A DNA stretch of 64,000 nucleotides from Bagarius yarrelli (GCA_005784505.1 VCAZ01000035.1:1999501-2063500); one strand, 5' to 3'. Numbered from the stretch's first letter, positions 45,713 through 58,360 are shown. Program-made: numbers and translations. The notes: generated by a model from the sequence alone, not told the origin.

Positions 45713-45829
45713 TTACATACAGTTCTAGTTTGATGAGTAAGTAAGTGGCCCACATTGTCAAACTTGGACTCTGGAGCCCTGTTTTTTGTTTCACAACTGT
45801 TTTTTATTTCTTGGAAAAAGAATTTTTGG

Positions 45830-45830
<1 letters not shown>

Positions 45831-45877
<47 letters not shown>
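45831..45877. repeat. (CA)n microsatellite
   Basis: Pure CA array. Confidence 0.96.
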
Positions 45878-45878
<1 letters not shown>

Positions 45879-46389
45879 ATGCTGCTTGAATTTACCTTAT
45901 GCAGTTTCTAATGAAGTGTGAATAATTGTAAGATAATGTTCAAATACAGCAGAAGAAGATTCTACTGAATACACCAAATGTGTTGTGAAGTTTGTGTTGT
46001 GTGTGTGTGTGTATATATGTATATGTGTGTGTGTGTTTTAAATTTAGTAATTCAGGGTAAAAAAGAAGTATTTTACACAAAAGCCTAGTTCAGTAAATGT
46101 TTGTGTGTGTTTGTGTGTGTGTGTGTGTATGATGGACTCGGTTTATACTGGAATTAGAGACTTGACTTTAGTCATGTGAGGGGATTTTTAAGACCACAGA
46201 TATGCTGATAAATGCTTTTGAACAAATACATAAAGCCACTACAGTGGTCTGGGAATGGGGACCTACTCTAAACATGTGGCTACAGATGTTATAAGTTTTT
46301 GCATCTGCAGCAAATTCTGCATTCTTGAATTTTTCCTTCAATTTTCTACAAAAAAATGTTTAAAAAAACCCCTAGAAAACTCGAATAAC

Positions 46390-46740
46390 AGGAATGGAGT
46401 CAACTGTCCCCTGATTTTATACTTTGTTGAGCCATTTTTAATCACAGACATTAATCTTTTTGGAATGACTTTGAGCAACTAGATTAAGGAATGTTTTCCC
46501 TTTTTTTCCTTGCAAGAATGTCCAATTTCAGTCAAATTCCCCAGTGAGTAGCAAAGTCCATCCACAGACCCACTGGATTTAGTTCAGGGATCTTACTTAC
46601 ATTGATTTCTATTCTAATTCTGATCAATCCCCCAGTCCATGCTGAGGAGAAACATTCCCTTAATATTATGCTGCCACCATCATGCTTCATAAAGTCTTGT
46701 AAGTCCTTTAAAGGGGTCTTTGGCCTTTTGGTAGCATCTA
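46390..46740. mobile_element. degraded DNA-transposon-type repeat
   Basis: It has TTTATACTTTGTTGAGCC, AGTCCATCCACAGA and ATTATGCTGCCACCATCATG, words of a dispersed teleost repeat. Terminal repeats were not found and the superfamily is not assigned. Confidence 0.55.
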
Positions 46741-46779
46741 TGTTTAATGTATTTGTCTTTCATTTGAAATAAACATTAA

Positions 46780-46872
46780 GGGAAGGGCTAAAGGTCTTGC
46801 ATAGGGACCCAACCGTGGTCCTCCTGATCTTTCAATCACCAACATAGCTTCTTAACCATTTGAGCCACCACA
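46780..46872 (-). mobile_element. tRNA SINE fragment
   Basis: It has CATAGGGACCCAACCGTGG and TTCTTAACCATTTGAGCCAC. Only the head half remains. Confidence 0.75.
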
Positions 46873-47046
46873 GCCTCTTCTTGTGTGATGTGTAGTATGT
46901 GCATGTGTTTTTGTCTATGTGGTCTGTGTGTTTGAACCTAAATCCTAGATTTCATACCAAAATTTATTTATATATGTCCTATTAGGTGATCAGGGTAGTC
47001 TTAATATATGTCTACATGTGTGTATCGTTGTGGACATTTGCAGTAC

Positions 47047-47236
47047 CTTCGACTCAGCTTCATTATGTGTGCTGGCAGTCAGTCCGGAGCCGCTAAGTGT
47101 GTGTTGCCGTGAGGAGAAGGTGTGAGAAGGCTGGATAAGTGGAGGTGTGTGTCCAAAAGGGCTCAGACCTCTCTGCTGGGACAGCAGCTGCTGATACGCC
47201 ACCGGGTTGATTGAGTGATGGAAAGGAAATGAAGGG
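47047..47236 (-). CDS. gli2: gli2 exon, pre-zinc-finger linker
   Basis: The acceptor is CTTTCCTCAG and the donor TCGAAG|GTACTGC. The frame gives SPSFPFHHSINPVAYQQLLS, then QQRGLSPFGHTPPLIQPSHT, a well-conserved stretch of Gli2 between the SUFU motif and the DNA-binding domain. It ends in AESK at phase 0. The distal part (TFSSRQHTLSGSGLTAST) is less conserved. The exon is 190 nt, and its phase fits both neighbours. Confidence 0.95.
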
Positions 47237-48167
47237 CTGAGGAAAGAAGGAGTGAGAGATAGAGATAGAAAAAGACACAAAGTACACAGGGATAAGCACT
47301 CGTTCCACTTCGTCTTAGCCCACATCTCTGTATCGCTGTACACGAACGCCATATTTCATGTTACTGTCACAAACAGCATAATGAGCAATAAATCACTGCA
47401 GACAAACACACCGAGTCTCAGATGGAGACAAACAGAAAGATCCAGTTCTCCAGGATAGCACAGTCAAATTTCTCTTTAATTCATACATAAAATCAGACAC
47501 TTATTAACAAAATACATGTTAAATATAATAAATTCAACACTTATTTTTGCTTATATACTGAATAGGGTAAGTAGGGTAAGTATATATTCTATTATTCTAT
47601 GAATTATGTCCTAAAATGAACATAATTTCTGCTACAACCCTGAATTATTAATTATTTATTTAAAAAAGCAGGTTTATACTTCCGTCCCACAGCAAATGTC
47701 TTCATTTTAACAAATAAAAAATGATGTCACACTTTTTTTGTTTTTAGTTAAAGAACTTTTTAACCCTTTTTTAACCAAAAGCTCGCAATTATGTAATCCT
47801 GATAATGTTTTATTTCCCCATATTGATCGATAATGATATATATAATGATATAATATATAAATTGTTAATGATGATAACTTTTAAAGACTATCCCAACAAA
47901 GACTGCAGGGTTCATTAGTTATGTTTTTAAAAATTGTTTATCAACAAAAACAGACTTGGCCTTAAAAAAATAAGACAACTTACTAAAATAAACACAACAC
48001 ATTTAAAAAAAACATGTCCATTTGGTGTTACTGAATGTTTTAGAGGACAAGTCATGAGCTAAGTGCACCGGCCATTTTTGTTTTTGTGTTTTGCCTAATT
48101 AGCACGTACATCTTGATTCAGACTCGCATTCTAAGCTCAGCTTTTGCTACATTTGTGGATGCTAATC

Positions 48168-48234
<67 letters not shown>

Positions 48235-48587
48235 GACTGGACTACATATTTTACTCAACTTGATTGTCTGGATCCTTGACGGAGTAATGACACGATTTTG
48301 GATGGAATATTTTATAAATCGATGGCTTTATAGGTGAGGTTTTTATGGTGGTTTGACAAGAACACTGATTGTACCTAGGGTTTACTGTATCCTAAAATGG
48401 TTTGCAACATTCAATAACAAAAATATCAAATTCCTAATTATATTTAAAATGTTAAGATTTTTTTTTCTTTCTAAGTGCCAAATGACACAGGTTTTGATTC
48501 ATATCGAAAAAAAAAATGTCCAGAGCTTCGACATATCGACATAAAGTTTATTGTGATTCAATATAATATCGTTTATCGGCACAGCCC

Positions 48588-48623
<36 letters not shown>

Positions 48624-51199
48624 CTTTTTTTAACAATAGTTCCCTTCCACGACTTCTGGGACATTTTATTCATATAAATAAATAAACTATCTTATTTAAG
48701 TCTAATATAGAATTCAGTCAGGACCCTGTTGGCTTTTAGTGTGAGAGCTCAGTTTGGGTAACTATACGAAGAGTTTAAGCATTAGTCGTATGTTAAACAG
48801 AACAAGTATTTTGGTAACGTCCTGGACAACAAATTGTCCTTACTGCTGTTTTGTGTAAGCAGAGGGGAGAAAAAAATTGGATTGCTTGCATACTGAAGTC
48901 ATTTATTGTGGACAAAACATTGATGTACATGTTCTACAGATCCTATAGTGGGTCACTTTTATCTATTTCCAATGTTGTGCTGCTTTAATTCTCCAAATGT
49001 GGGGACTAAAAATCATTTCGAGAAGATTATTAACCAGGGAAGTAAAATAATGTGGACAAAGCAGATGACCATCGTCCAGTTACATCAAAGACAGGTTTTG
49101 GGTAAAGCCCAGAGTATTTTGTTAGATGATTTTCACACAATGTATCCTGAGTTTCACCTTTTCCCTTCTGGTATTTGATACAGGACCCCCCAAATCGATT
49201 TAGAAATGTATTTAGCTTTACAGGAAGGAAATTAAGTGTGTTTTGTTGTCCTATGTAATATGCTTGTATGCGGCAACCAAATTGCCTTTGGGAAATAAAT
49301 GAACATGAAGTGAATTAAGAGTTTAAGTGATTGGAGATTAAAGGGTGACACGGGAGTGGATTTTCAAACCTCTACCGTGCTACTCTTACAAAAAATATCT
49401 TGTCCTATCCCAATCCCAGCAGAAAACTGGGAAGAAAATCCTGTCCCATTCCAATCCCGTGATTAATCCTGATTTTGTTTCCGATCCCGTGGGATTTCCA
49501 TGGGATTCCAGTGACTCTTGGGATTGCCGAAATTTAGCCTTTAGCTTACGTGTCTAACACCATTTTGATTATGATTTTTCGTGGAGATTATTATTATATT
49601 ACATTAGCATACCAACTTGATTTATTACCGCTATCAAATAATACAGGATTGGAGCGCATCATTCCTTCAATCAGCCACACCCAGGCAAACAGGAGAAACA
49701 CATATAGAAACAGGGCAACTAGAATTCAGCTTACAATTTATATATAGTTTATTTAAATTAAAAATATATTTGTTAATAAAGCTGGGTATCATAGTGTTAT
49801 CACGATTCCTGGTCCCGCCCACTTCTGCTGATATTTCTTCCTCTTCCATCCCAATAACGCATTCTAGTAAATTTGTTACCAGAGGGAATCCCGTGAAATG
49901 TCAGCCCCTATAGTCGATAACCGCTTAAAATCTGAGATGCTTATGAATAAAAACTAAAATCATCTCAGAGAGCAGAAATAACTTTGAAATTACGGTTTAC
50001 TTAGTAGATAGAAATCTTCCAACTTTTTAAAAACATTTATATTTGAAATACTGCCCATAGTAAGCAAGAGTAATTAGAAATACAGAGACTTTAACCCCTG
50101 TTGTGGATTGTGACATGACAGAGACATTCAATGCTGAACATGGGGAAAAAACACAAAGGTGCAAAAAGAGTTAGGGAAAAATCTCCTGTGATAAATAGCT
50201 AATAATAGCTAGCAGCTAGTAAAAGTTATAAGCTATGTAGATTTTGCCGAGTCACTTTTTAACGAGTTTGTTTTTCAAATAAATTATTATTATTATTATT
50301 ATATTTAAAACGTGAACATTTAACATTAAATCAATGAAAAGAAAATGAAAGAACGATTAAAAAAGAATCTTGATAAATTGTGTATAAAACTGTGTATTTT
50401 TACTTTTTATACTTTAATACAATAATTATCACAGACTTTCCAACCCAAGTCTTGCTTTTGGGTACTTTATACACCTCTGGCTGTTCTTTGCGTTATCTTC
50501 CATATGCAATAAAGCTGATCTAATCTGAGATCTAATAACAAAGCAGCTCTGACTCTTTATTTGTTGCGTATAATATTACATTTAGTACTTTTGCTGTACT
50601 TTATGCAGTAGTTTATAATAAGCGTTTGAATGATATCTCCGCCGTCTGTTAGACCTACTGTGTAATTTTGTAATATCAGAACTGAATAGGAAGTAACAAA
50701 GTTGCACTTAAATGATAAGCTACAGTAACTGACTTGTTTTGTGGAGAAAAAATATTTAATAAGCACTATTATAAAAGTCAAAAGTAACCTTGTATAAAAT
50801 GTATGGGGTTTTTTTTTTTTTTCGTAAAGTAACCGACTTAAACGTAGCTCCTAAATAAATAAATAAATAAATAAACTAATAAATGAATGAACGAACGAAC
50901 GAACGAGCAAATAAATAAATAAATAAATAAGTGAAGTGTTCAATAGATTATTGTGCAATGTAATCAATAAAAAAGTATCCATGGCTTTATATGGCAGTCA
51001 TTAAAGGGTTAATACAATTTGTAATTTCTGGTAAACTGCTATGCTGTTTCAATCCTAACTCCTCTAATACCTTGTTACCCTCATTTCTGTATCGTGTATA
51101 TTAGGGAGCCAGAAAAATTGGCTAACCATGATCTGAATTAAAAATAATGGGTTCAAATGTGAGGAGTTAATGAGGCGAGTGATTCCTAAGTGCTTTTAC
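47237..51199 (-). other. gli2: gli2 intron (51199-47237)
   Basis: This is mainly AT-rich unique-looking sequence. It holds a (TA)n tract at 48171-48232, a T-tract near 48590-48620 following a fragment of a hAT-like TATCG element ending GGCACAGCCCTA, and short AAAT runs near 50855-50930. No exon-like reading frame and no clear regulatory block was seen. Confidence 0.85.
48171..48232. repeat. (TA)n microsatellite
   Basis: Pure TA array. Confidence 0.96.
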
Positions 51200-51401
51200 C
51201 TGATGCCTCCGACGGAGAGGTGGCCGTATGAGCTGCTAGCAGCTGAGCTGGAGCGGGAGTTGTTGATATAAGCCACTAGAGAGTTAGGAGAAGTGCGGAT
51301 CATAGTCTGTAGGTCAATACTGGAATCCGAAAGTGGTGAGATGGATAGCGCTCTCTTCCGGCTCAGCCTGGGTGTGAGGCGTGGACTAGGGAAGCGTGAC
51401 A
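51200..51401 (-). CDS. gli2: gli2 exon with SUFU-binding SYGHLS motif
   Basis: The acceptor is CTTTCACAG (high side) and the donor ATCAG|GTAAAAGC. It encodes SRFPSPRLTPRLSRKRALSI, SPLSDSSIDLQTMIRTSPNS, then a serine-rich stretch ending in SSSYGHLSVGGI. SYGH-L is the established SUFU-interaction motif of Gli proteins, so this exon carries the main cytoplasmic retention site. The exon begins two bases into a codon and ends two bases into the next, which is completed as serine by the following exon. Confidence 0.96.
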
Positions 51402-52331
51402 CTGTGAAAGCAAAACACACAATAAACAAACACACGGTTTAAAAATTAGTTTAACGCAAAAACAAAAAAATACTTTAAGACTAAGTTGGAAGTTTTGTTT
51501 CCGGTAGGCAAAAAACACAAAACGAACTATTTTAGCCATTAAGTTCGAATACAGATACAGCTACGGATAAACTCCTTTGCTTTACAGCGGCCTCTGCTCT
51601 TCCTCTGTGGACTTCCTCCTCGCCTCATCCGACACTAAGCAAATTTCGCCCACGTCGCTCTCCCATGACCAACAACCCTTATCATTTTATCCAATTTATT
51701 CCCACAAACCTATTTTCCTTAATCCCCACATTCCTCTGACTCCCAAATCAAGCCGACAGCAGCCCTTCTTTCCAAAGTGTGCTGTCCTTTACCAGGGGAG
51801 TCTCTGATTGACTGATCCTGAAATATTATTCTCTATTATTCTCTCCGTCTCTCTAGCTAAGGAGAAATCTATAAAGTCGCTGCAGTGGCAGATTGCATTG
51901 TGTCATTTCCCCACTCTGCCCACTTCCGTGCTATTTTGGGTAGCGTATCAGGAGCGTGTGTGCCAGGTGAGACAGCGTGATCGATGCTTGTGCACACTCT
52001 CCCCGACACCCAGCCTCCCTGGAATATTGCACAGCCCTATCAATAAGTACCCGAGCTTGTGTCTTCACTAATACTGTAGCTGGAGGACGACACTTGGAAC
52101 TAGTACAGATTACTTCGGAAAGAAAAACACAACAAAAGTCTGGGATGGTGTTGAACCGTGAAGAAAAGTTTCTGGACACATTACCGGCACAATGACTACA
52201 AAGTTGGAAGCTCACAGTTATTTAGAATGTCTTTGTGTGTAATAGCATGACAATTATTACTTCAATGGAACTAAGAGGTCCAGATACTTTCCTGGCATGG
52301 CGATACCACTGTGCACAAAGCACCTGAACTA

Positions 52332-52510
52332 GGGAAGCGGTAGTACACAAGTGGTTATGGTGTTGGACTGCTAATTGGAAAATTAGGGCTTGATTTCTAA
52401 TTACCACCACTGGGGCCCTGAGGAAGGCCCTTAACCCCTAATTGCTCAGTTGTATAAAAGAAATAAATGTCACTCTGGATAAGAGTAACTGCCAAATTTC
52501 GTAAATGTAA
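52332..52510 (+). mobile_element. tRNA-derived SINE (family A)
   Basis: It has GTGTTGGACTGCTAATTGG at the head and TGCCAAATTTCGTAAATGTA at the tail. Confidence 0.88.
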
Positions 52511-52734
52511 CTCTATGAGGAAATGGTGTGTTATGTTCGGTGTGGAAAAACTCGAGTGTGACTTGAGAGTCCAGACTCTGATTCGACCCCACTGAAATCC
52601 TCTGGGATGAAGTGGAACACCGACAGAACCCCAAATCTCCTCATCTGACATGAGAACGAAAACGTTTTGTAGCGGTACACGCCATGCTCCCTAGAAATCT
52701 AATGTAAATTATTTCCAGATGTCTGGAGGCTATT

Positions 52735-52900
52735 TAACATTTCCATTTACTGCATTTAAGCCGACAACCTCATCCAGAGCGACTTTATTTTCTGTTTTGC
52801 TCAGGGACCCAACAGTGGTAGCTTGGTGGTGCTGGAAATCAAACCCCGGTCTTCAAAGTGGTAGTACAACGCCATAACCACTGCGCTACCACTTCCCTAT
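52735..52900 (-). mobile_element. tRNA-derived SINE (family A)
   Basis: It has CATCCAGAGCGACTTTATTT and CCATAACCACTGCGCTACC. Confidence 0.88.
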
Positions 52901-52902
52901 CA

Positions 52903-53090
52903 TTTACGGCATTTGGCGGACACCCTAATTCAGAATGACTTACATTTATTTTATTTATACAACAAAGCAATTGAGGGTTAAGGGCCTTGCTTAGTGGCCC
53001 AGCAGTGGCAACTTGTTGGTGCTGAGAATCGAACCCTGATCTTCCAATCAGCAGTCCAACACCTTAACCACTAAGCTACTACTACCCTTT
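52903..53090 (-). mobile_element. tRNA-derived SINE (family A)
   Basis: It has TTTACGGCATTTGGCGGACA and GAATCGAACCCTGATCTTCC. It abuts the previous SINE in the same orientation. Confidence 0.92.
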
Positions 53091-53214
53091 TTAGGAGTTA
53101 AAAGGGGGCCATAATCCCTCACAAATGGATGTAACGCGTAGGTGTCCCAATACTTCTGCCTATACCATGAACATTAAACAACCTAAAAAAAAGAAAAAGC
53201 TAAACAGTGCAGTC

Positions 53215-53560
53215 ATGCATCATTATCAGCTTCATCTCAAACTCACAATGACCTTGTTTTGATTTGACCCCAGGTTATTAATCATTGCCTCCAATTTACT
53301 GTAATTGTTCCGATAGCTATCAACTGTTGCAGGCGTCTATCAGCTCAAATAATGAAGGCAATTTAAAGGATTCGCCACAATTTAAAGAGCAATAAGCAAG
53401 AAAAAAAAAAATCTCCCAGGTGCGTACTTGTGTGTATGTGTGTGTGTGTTTACGTGCACATGGGAAAAGTATGGAAAATTTCCTTTATCGTCTTCATCAC
53501 AGGCAGCAATTTTAGAAGGGCTATTTTAAGCTGAAGTTCTGCGATTTTCAGCTTGAAGAT
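53215..53560. promoter_or_regulatory. candidate intronic conserved non-coding element
   Basis: This repeat-free block between transposons contains CAATGACCTTGT (an AAGGTCA extended half-site on the minus strand), GGTTATTAATCATTGCC and TTACTGTAATTGTTCC, dense homeobox-like cores. Low certainty without alignment. Confidence 0.33.
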
Positions 53561-53786
53561 CCTTTAATCTGCAATAGGGTTATTTTATCTCGTTCGGTTT
53601 GTGACTTTTTTGTCCACTTGCGTTGCGTTTGTTGTTTAAGCATCTCTGCTGGATGTTTTAGCATCTCTGTAACAGCGTCTCTGCTGAGAAAAGTTTCACA
53701 TACTAGAACATTTAAAAGTTTGACTTAAAAACTTGCTCATTTGCTTCTCCAATGTTTTACTGTTTTATAATAATAAACATTCATTC

Positions 53787-54122
53787 ATTCACCTTCTATA
53801 CCCGCTTATTCCCTAATTCGGGGTCACAGGGATCTGCTGGAGTCTATCCCAGCCGTCTCTGATAGGGCGAAAGGCAGGAGGGGGACACCCTGGATAGGAC
53901 ACCAGTCCATCACAGGGCCACACACACACTCACTCCTATGGGCAATTTAGAATCACCAATCAATCTAACATACATGTTTTTGGACTGTAGGAGGAAACCG
54001 GAGAACCCGGAGTAAACCCACGCAAGCACAGGGAGAACATGCAAACTCCACACAGGGAGTCAAAGCCTGAAACTTCTTCCTGTGAGGCAACAGTGCTATT
54101 CACTAAGCCACCGTGCTGCCCC
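53787..54122 (-). mobile_element. tRNA-derived SINE (family B), complete
   Basis: The most complete family B copy. It runs from ATACCCGCTTATTCCCTAAT (tail) to GCTAAGCCACCGTGCTGCC-like head complement, with ACCAGTCCATCACAGGGCC and GAGAACATGCAAACTCCAC between. Confidence 0.95.
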
Positions 54123-54984
54123 TATTATTAATTAATAAAATAATAAGACGTCTTTAGGCAATAATATGACATTTAACTTTCCTGCTATTTTCCTATTATT
54201 TAAAAAATAAACTTAAAACAAATTCCCATCTTTCTTATAGGGTTTAAATTTATTTTATATTTATATTAATTTTATATTTATTTCATATTGTCATTTTAGT
54301 TATTAGACTAAAAAAAAAAAAAAAAAAAAATGAAAATTACAAAAAAAAAAAAAAATACAACTTTTACCTATCCTGCTCTAAATTTGATGATATACAATTT
54401 ACAAAAATACGTCAATAAGAATTCCTATCGACAATAAATAAATAAATAAATAGCATTAAATATATAACGTCACGCCACTGCAGCTAGTTTTTACCTTCAT
54501 ATGGTAAAATCTGCTCAAATATTTTCCTTATATGTTTATTTTAATCCACTGAAATGACTTCCTGTTTCCCATCCAGATGGTGACTAACTCGAAAGACACT
54601 TTAACTCTAATGACAGAAACAGACTAACAGGTGCTATCAATTCAAATAGAGTGTAAAAATTCAGATGTTCTAACATGTGATTGAATATAATGTTGTTAGG
54701 TTTTGGTTGTAGAACCAGAGGAAGCCAAGTTTAAGAGGTTAAAGGTTTTGGTCAGGGTGGTTGGTGTTCCAAAGTGAAAAATTCTGTGATTTAACTCAAC
54801 AGGTGTGAGGCATTAGTGCCGGTGTTGGCAAAGCCATGTGTGAGTATGTGTGTGTGTGTGTGTGATTAGGGGCTGTAACCAGAAGCTCTGGCAACCGGAC
54901 GTCCATAATGATTCCATCACATCTGGTGCCAACACAAGCAAGTTTACACAAACCATTCCTCTGTAAGTGTGTGTGTGTGTGTGT

Positions 54985-55140
54985 GTGTGCATTCCCTACT
55001 GAGCCCACAGCTAATAAGTAATCCTCCAGCTTTATAGCTGTGAAGGTCATTATTTTTAGCATGAGCTAATGGTTCTTTGTAATTATAAGCATTTGTTCCG
55101 GCACTTGGGCCCCTACCAGAGGTTTAGCACGTAGAACATT
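54985..55140. promoter_or_regulatory. candidate intronic conserved non-coding element
   Basis: It has AGCTAATAAGTAATCC, GAAGGTCATTATTTTTAG and TTTGTAATTATAAGC in a repeat-free stretch just after a (GT)n tract. The motif density suggests an enhancer core. Confidence 0.3.
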
Positions 55141-55299
55141 TCGAAGCTGTGTTCCTAAATTAATATTAAACCAACAAATTCATATTTATTTATTTATTTT
55201 TTTTTATGAGGACGGCTGTAATGTGCACATTTACAGATGGATGTGTGTATAAGGTTTATACGGCTAACCAAACTGGTTTGGCGTGAGGTCTCAACACTG

Positions 55300-55560
55300 A
55301 GCCTGTTCTGGTATTTGCATGTCATTAATAGGAGTGTGTGAGGGGGAGTGTGTGAGACGTGGGCCGCTCAGAATTGGCACTAATATTTGTCTCTGTTATG
55401 CCTTCACCTCAAGGGAGATGTGTTTATTAATGTGCCACTTCCCTTGATAAATGGCCAAATGGGGAGCAGGGCGTCGTTTGCTCCGTGCCTCCTGATCCCC
55501 CTCTTCCTGCAACCTTAGTGATTTATGTCAACAGAGACTGCTAGAAACCTGCCGTAACCC
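55300..55560. promoter_or_regulatory. candidate intronic conserved non-coding element with octamer
   Basis: A perfect ATTTGCAT octamer at 55313-55320 is followed by GTCATTAATAGG. CTTGATAAATGG and TTTATTAATGTG lie downstream. It is GC-balanced and free of repeats. Confidence 0.35.
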
Positions 55561-55796
55561 TCACATACTCAAAATCCTGTATAATCCCGATTACAAACGA
55601 ATAGAGGAAGAGCGCAAAGACCCAACGTTTGCAAACAGCCTATGAGGAGTGCATGAAGGAGAATAGCTCGAATTTACAAAACAAAACAAGCTGAAACAAA
55701 AACAAGTAAACCAGAAAATGTATTAAAGGATATTAAAAATAATATCATTAGTATATTAATAATTATAAAATATTAAAATACCCTAAAAACTTACTC

Positions 55797-55947
55797 AAGG
55801 TTATCCAGAGTGTTTTACATTTATCACTATTATTAAACTGAGCAATTAGGGGTTAAGGGGCCCAAAGGTGACAACTTGGTGTGGCTGGGGATCAAACCCT
55901 GATCTTAGAATTAGCAGTTCGACACCTTAATCACTGAGCTACCACAA
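55797..55947 (-). mobile_element. tRNA-derived SINE (family A), tail eroded
   Basis: It has GAGCAATTAGGGGTTAAGGG and TTAATCACTGAGCTACCAC. Confidence 0.88.
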
Positions 55948-56715
55948 AAAAATTGGCCCACATCTACCAAAACCTATGAAAATAGATATAGCAATGTCTA
56001 CCAAAACACGCCACAATATTTCAGAATTTATGACAAGCTTATAACAAAATATATGGGAAAAAAAACTAATATATCAAAGAAATCAAAACCTATGCAAATG
56101 TACCCAAATACAGTATACCCAAACCTACCACCATATAGGGAAATGAATCAATAACTTGGATTTAAAAAAAAAAAAGGATGGATATAAAAACAAACACCAA
56201 AAATATAACAAAATTCTACGAAAGCAGAGAAAAATGTATAACAAATTAATAAAAAAAATGTTTAACAAAACTATAACCTAAAAATCTATAACAAATAAAC
56301 AAAAGTCTACCAAAATACACCAGAACACAGAACAAAATGTACTGAAAGGCTTCTAAAGCTATCAACACATACTATAATATTCTAAACTAAACATACAAAA
56401 ATACTTCTTTTAATCACTTTTATTCTTCTCTAAGCATCACTCGTCCACACTTTTAGTCTTTTTTGTATCAGAGTTATTGAAGTTCTCCAAAATGTTGTAT
56501 GGATGTCTAGAATTATTGGCAACCTTATCGGCATGTAAAAAAAAAAAAAGAATAAATAACTAAGTTGTGTTTTGGGCTTAATAATATACTGTTGTGTAGT
56601 TTCAATTTTGCAGTCTCTTTTATTGCAACTTTTTTTTTTTTTTTTAATAGAAATTGTTGATGCTGATTGTAAGGAAATCCAGCCATGTTGAAAAATCTTT
56701 CACTTTGGCATTAAT

Positions 56716-56915
56716 CTTACATTTACATTAACAGCATTTGGCAGACGTCCTTATACATAGCAACATACATTGATCTTATTTTATACAACTAATCAATTGG
56801 GGTTTAAGGGCCTTGCTTAGTGGCCCAGCTGTAGCAACTTGGTGGTGCTATAAAATCGAACCCCGATCTTTCAGTCAGCAGTCCAACATCTTAACCACTG
56901 CGCTACCATGTCCCG
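56716..56915 (-). mobile_element. tRNA-derived SINE (family A)
   Basis: It has AACAGCATTTGGCAGACGTC, AATCGAACCCCGATCTTTC and CCACTGCGCTACCATG. Confidence 0.93.
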
Positions 56916-57004
56916 CTTACTGGTCTTAATAGTGAATTTTCAGCCAACCCTAATATTATACTGAGAACAGACTTGCCATTCACACTAAACAAGTTAGTTA
57001 GCAG

Positions 57005-57267
57005 CCTGCTACGCTTCACATGGAGTCCCGGGCTTTCGCTTCACTCTGACCTTTCACTATAACCTTATGATGATGCGTGACCCCAAACAAAATACTGACA
57101 CGTTAAAGCAACGGCTTAGTGATTTATTTGACAGACTTCATTTTGATTTCCTGGTCAATCTGAGTAAGTAGTGATTTTGTTTGGGGTCACGCACCATCCA
57201 ATACGAGATTAGAGGAAGACAGTCAGAGTGAAGCGAAGGCCTGAGACCCCATGTGAGGCGAAGCAGG
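57005..57267. mobile_element. fold-back element (imperfect ~90-bp inverted arms)
   Basis: The left arm 57005-57093 (CCTGCTACGCTTCACATGG to GTGACCCCAAACAAAAT) and the right arm 57174-57267 (ATTTTGTTTGGGGTCACGC to GAGGCGAAGCAGG) are inverted copies with scattered mismatches and an indel. It looks like a non-autonomous element with long terminal inverted repeats. Family unknown. Confidence 0.75.
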
Positions 57268-58248
57268 AGGAAGCCCAGCTGATGTTTGTTTTCACGAGCC
57301 GACTGTTTGGCCTATGGTAAAGGCTGAACAAATATTTGTACACGGGGTTAGTGAGCCGCTGAGTTTTATGGCATGCTTATTTAAAAATCAACGATTTTTA
57401 CTTCCAGCTCTTTTTCATTGTTTTGGAAGTTCTGTTGTAACTGACAGGCTGATGGGAAAATGGTGAACTGTGAACTTCTGGTATTCTTAACAATACCCAG
57501 AACTGTAGGTGTCTGTGTCAGATGAGAAAAGCGCAGCCGTCTCCTATCTTTACTACCTGGTTACCATCTCCATTTCGGGTCATGCAATAAGTCCTGATGC
57601 CTAGTTTTATTAAACAGCCGTTGATGGATTACGCGACAGCCGTGGCATGCTACAGCTCTGAGACGAACCCTGAAAGAATCAGCCCGTGCTCCAGACGCCG
57701 GTCCCCTTTTAAGGTGACTTAGGAAGTGAAAGATGAAAGCAGGCATTCATTATGTTAAACACACACACTTTCCTCAGAAGGAAACACTCTTATAAATGTC
57801 AGAGCAGCATGTGTGTTTACAGAAAGCACTGGCAGTGACAGTGGGAAAATACTGCACATGGAGAAGTCACCTGAAATCACTTGTGAAGGGAAATATTGTA
57901 AAGGCTCAGGATGTGTGTGTATGTATGTAGTTTATGGGAGATCTCCCAGGAAGCCTAGCTATGTGTCACGCCAGTTTGGTATCAACAAAACATTTTTTAA
58001 GACTATTTAACCTTGGAGATCTTTTTAAGTTATCCAAGAATGCAACCGCGTGTCAAGGTTAGGATAGAGTTACTACCACCTTTTGATATGATTTCTGCCA
58101 TCTGAAGCTAAACAATGAAATTTCCAGATAAAACCAGTTTGTGGGAAGGAATCAAACCCCAGCAAACATTTAAGCCCCTCCCACTCTTATAGCTAAACAC
58201 TGTTGCCTGGTCTGTGCTTTATAAGACATTCGTTCACCTTTTGATCAT

Positions 58249-58360
58249 TAACATTATTTGGCAGACGCCCTTATCCAGAGCCCAGCAGTGGTGGCTTGGT
58301 GGGAATCAAACCCACAATCTTTAGGTTGGTAGTCCAACACCTGAGCCACCACTTCCCCCG
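58249..58360 (-). mobile_element. tRNA-derived SINE (family A), internally deleted
   Basis: TATTTGGCAGACGCCCTTAT is joined directly to GCCCAGCAGTGGTGGCTTGG. The middle of the SINE is missing. Confidence 0.85.

Larger units (their letters stand above)
43028..47046 (-). other. gli2: gli2 intron (47046-43028)
   Basis: This intron contains a tRNA SINE (43484-43780), an internally deleted L2-type LINE fragment (44118-44690), (TA)n and (CA)n tracts (45670-45712, 45831-45877), GT-rich stretches near 46000-46130, a degraded DNA-transposon-type repeat (46390-46740) and a SINE fragment (46780-46872). The segment 44780-45060 is moderately GC-rich and resembles an unclassified dispersed repeat. Confidence 0.85.
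52080..53165 (+). mobile_element. DNA-transposon-type repeat carrying three nested SINEs
   Basis: ACAAAGTTGGAAGCTCACAG and the terminus GTGTCCCAATACTTCTGCC correspond, in opposite orientation, to parts of 12605-13175. SINEs at 52332-52510, 52735-52900 and 52903-53090 interrupt it. The left border is uncertain. Confidence 0.65.
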
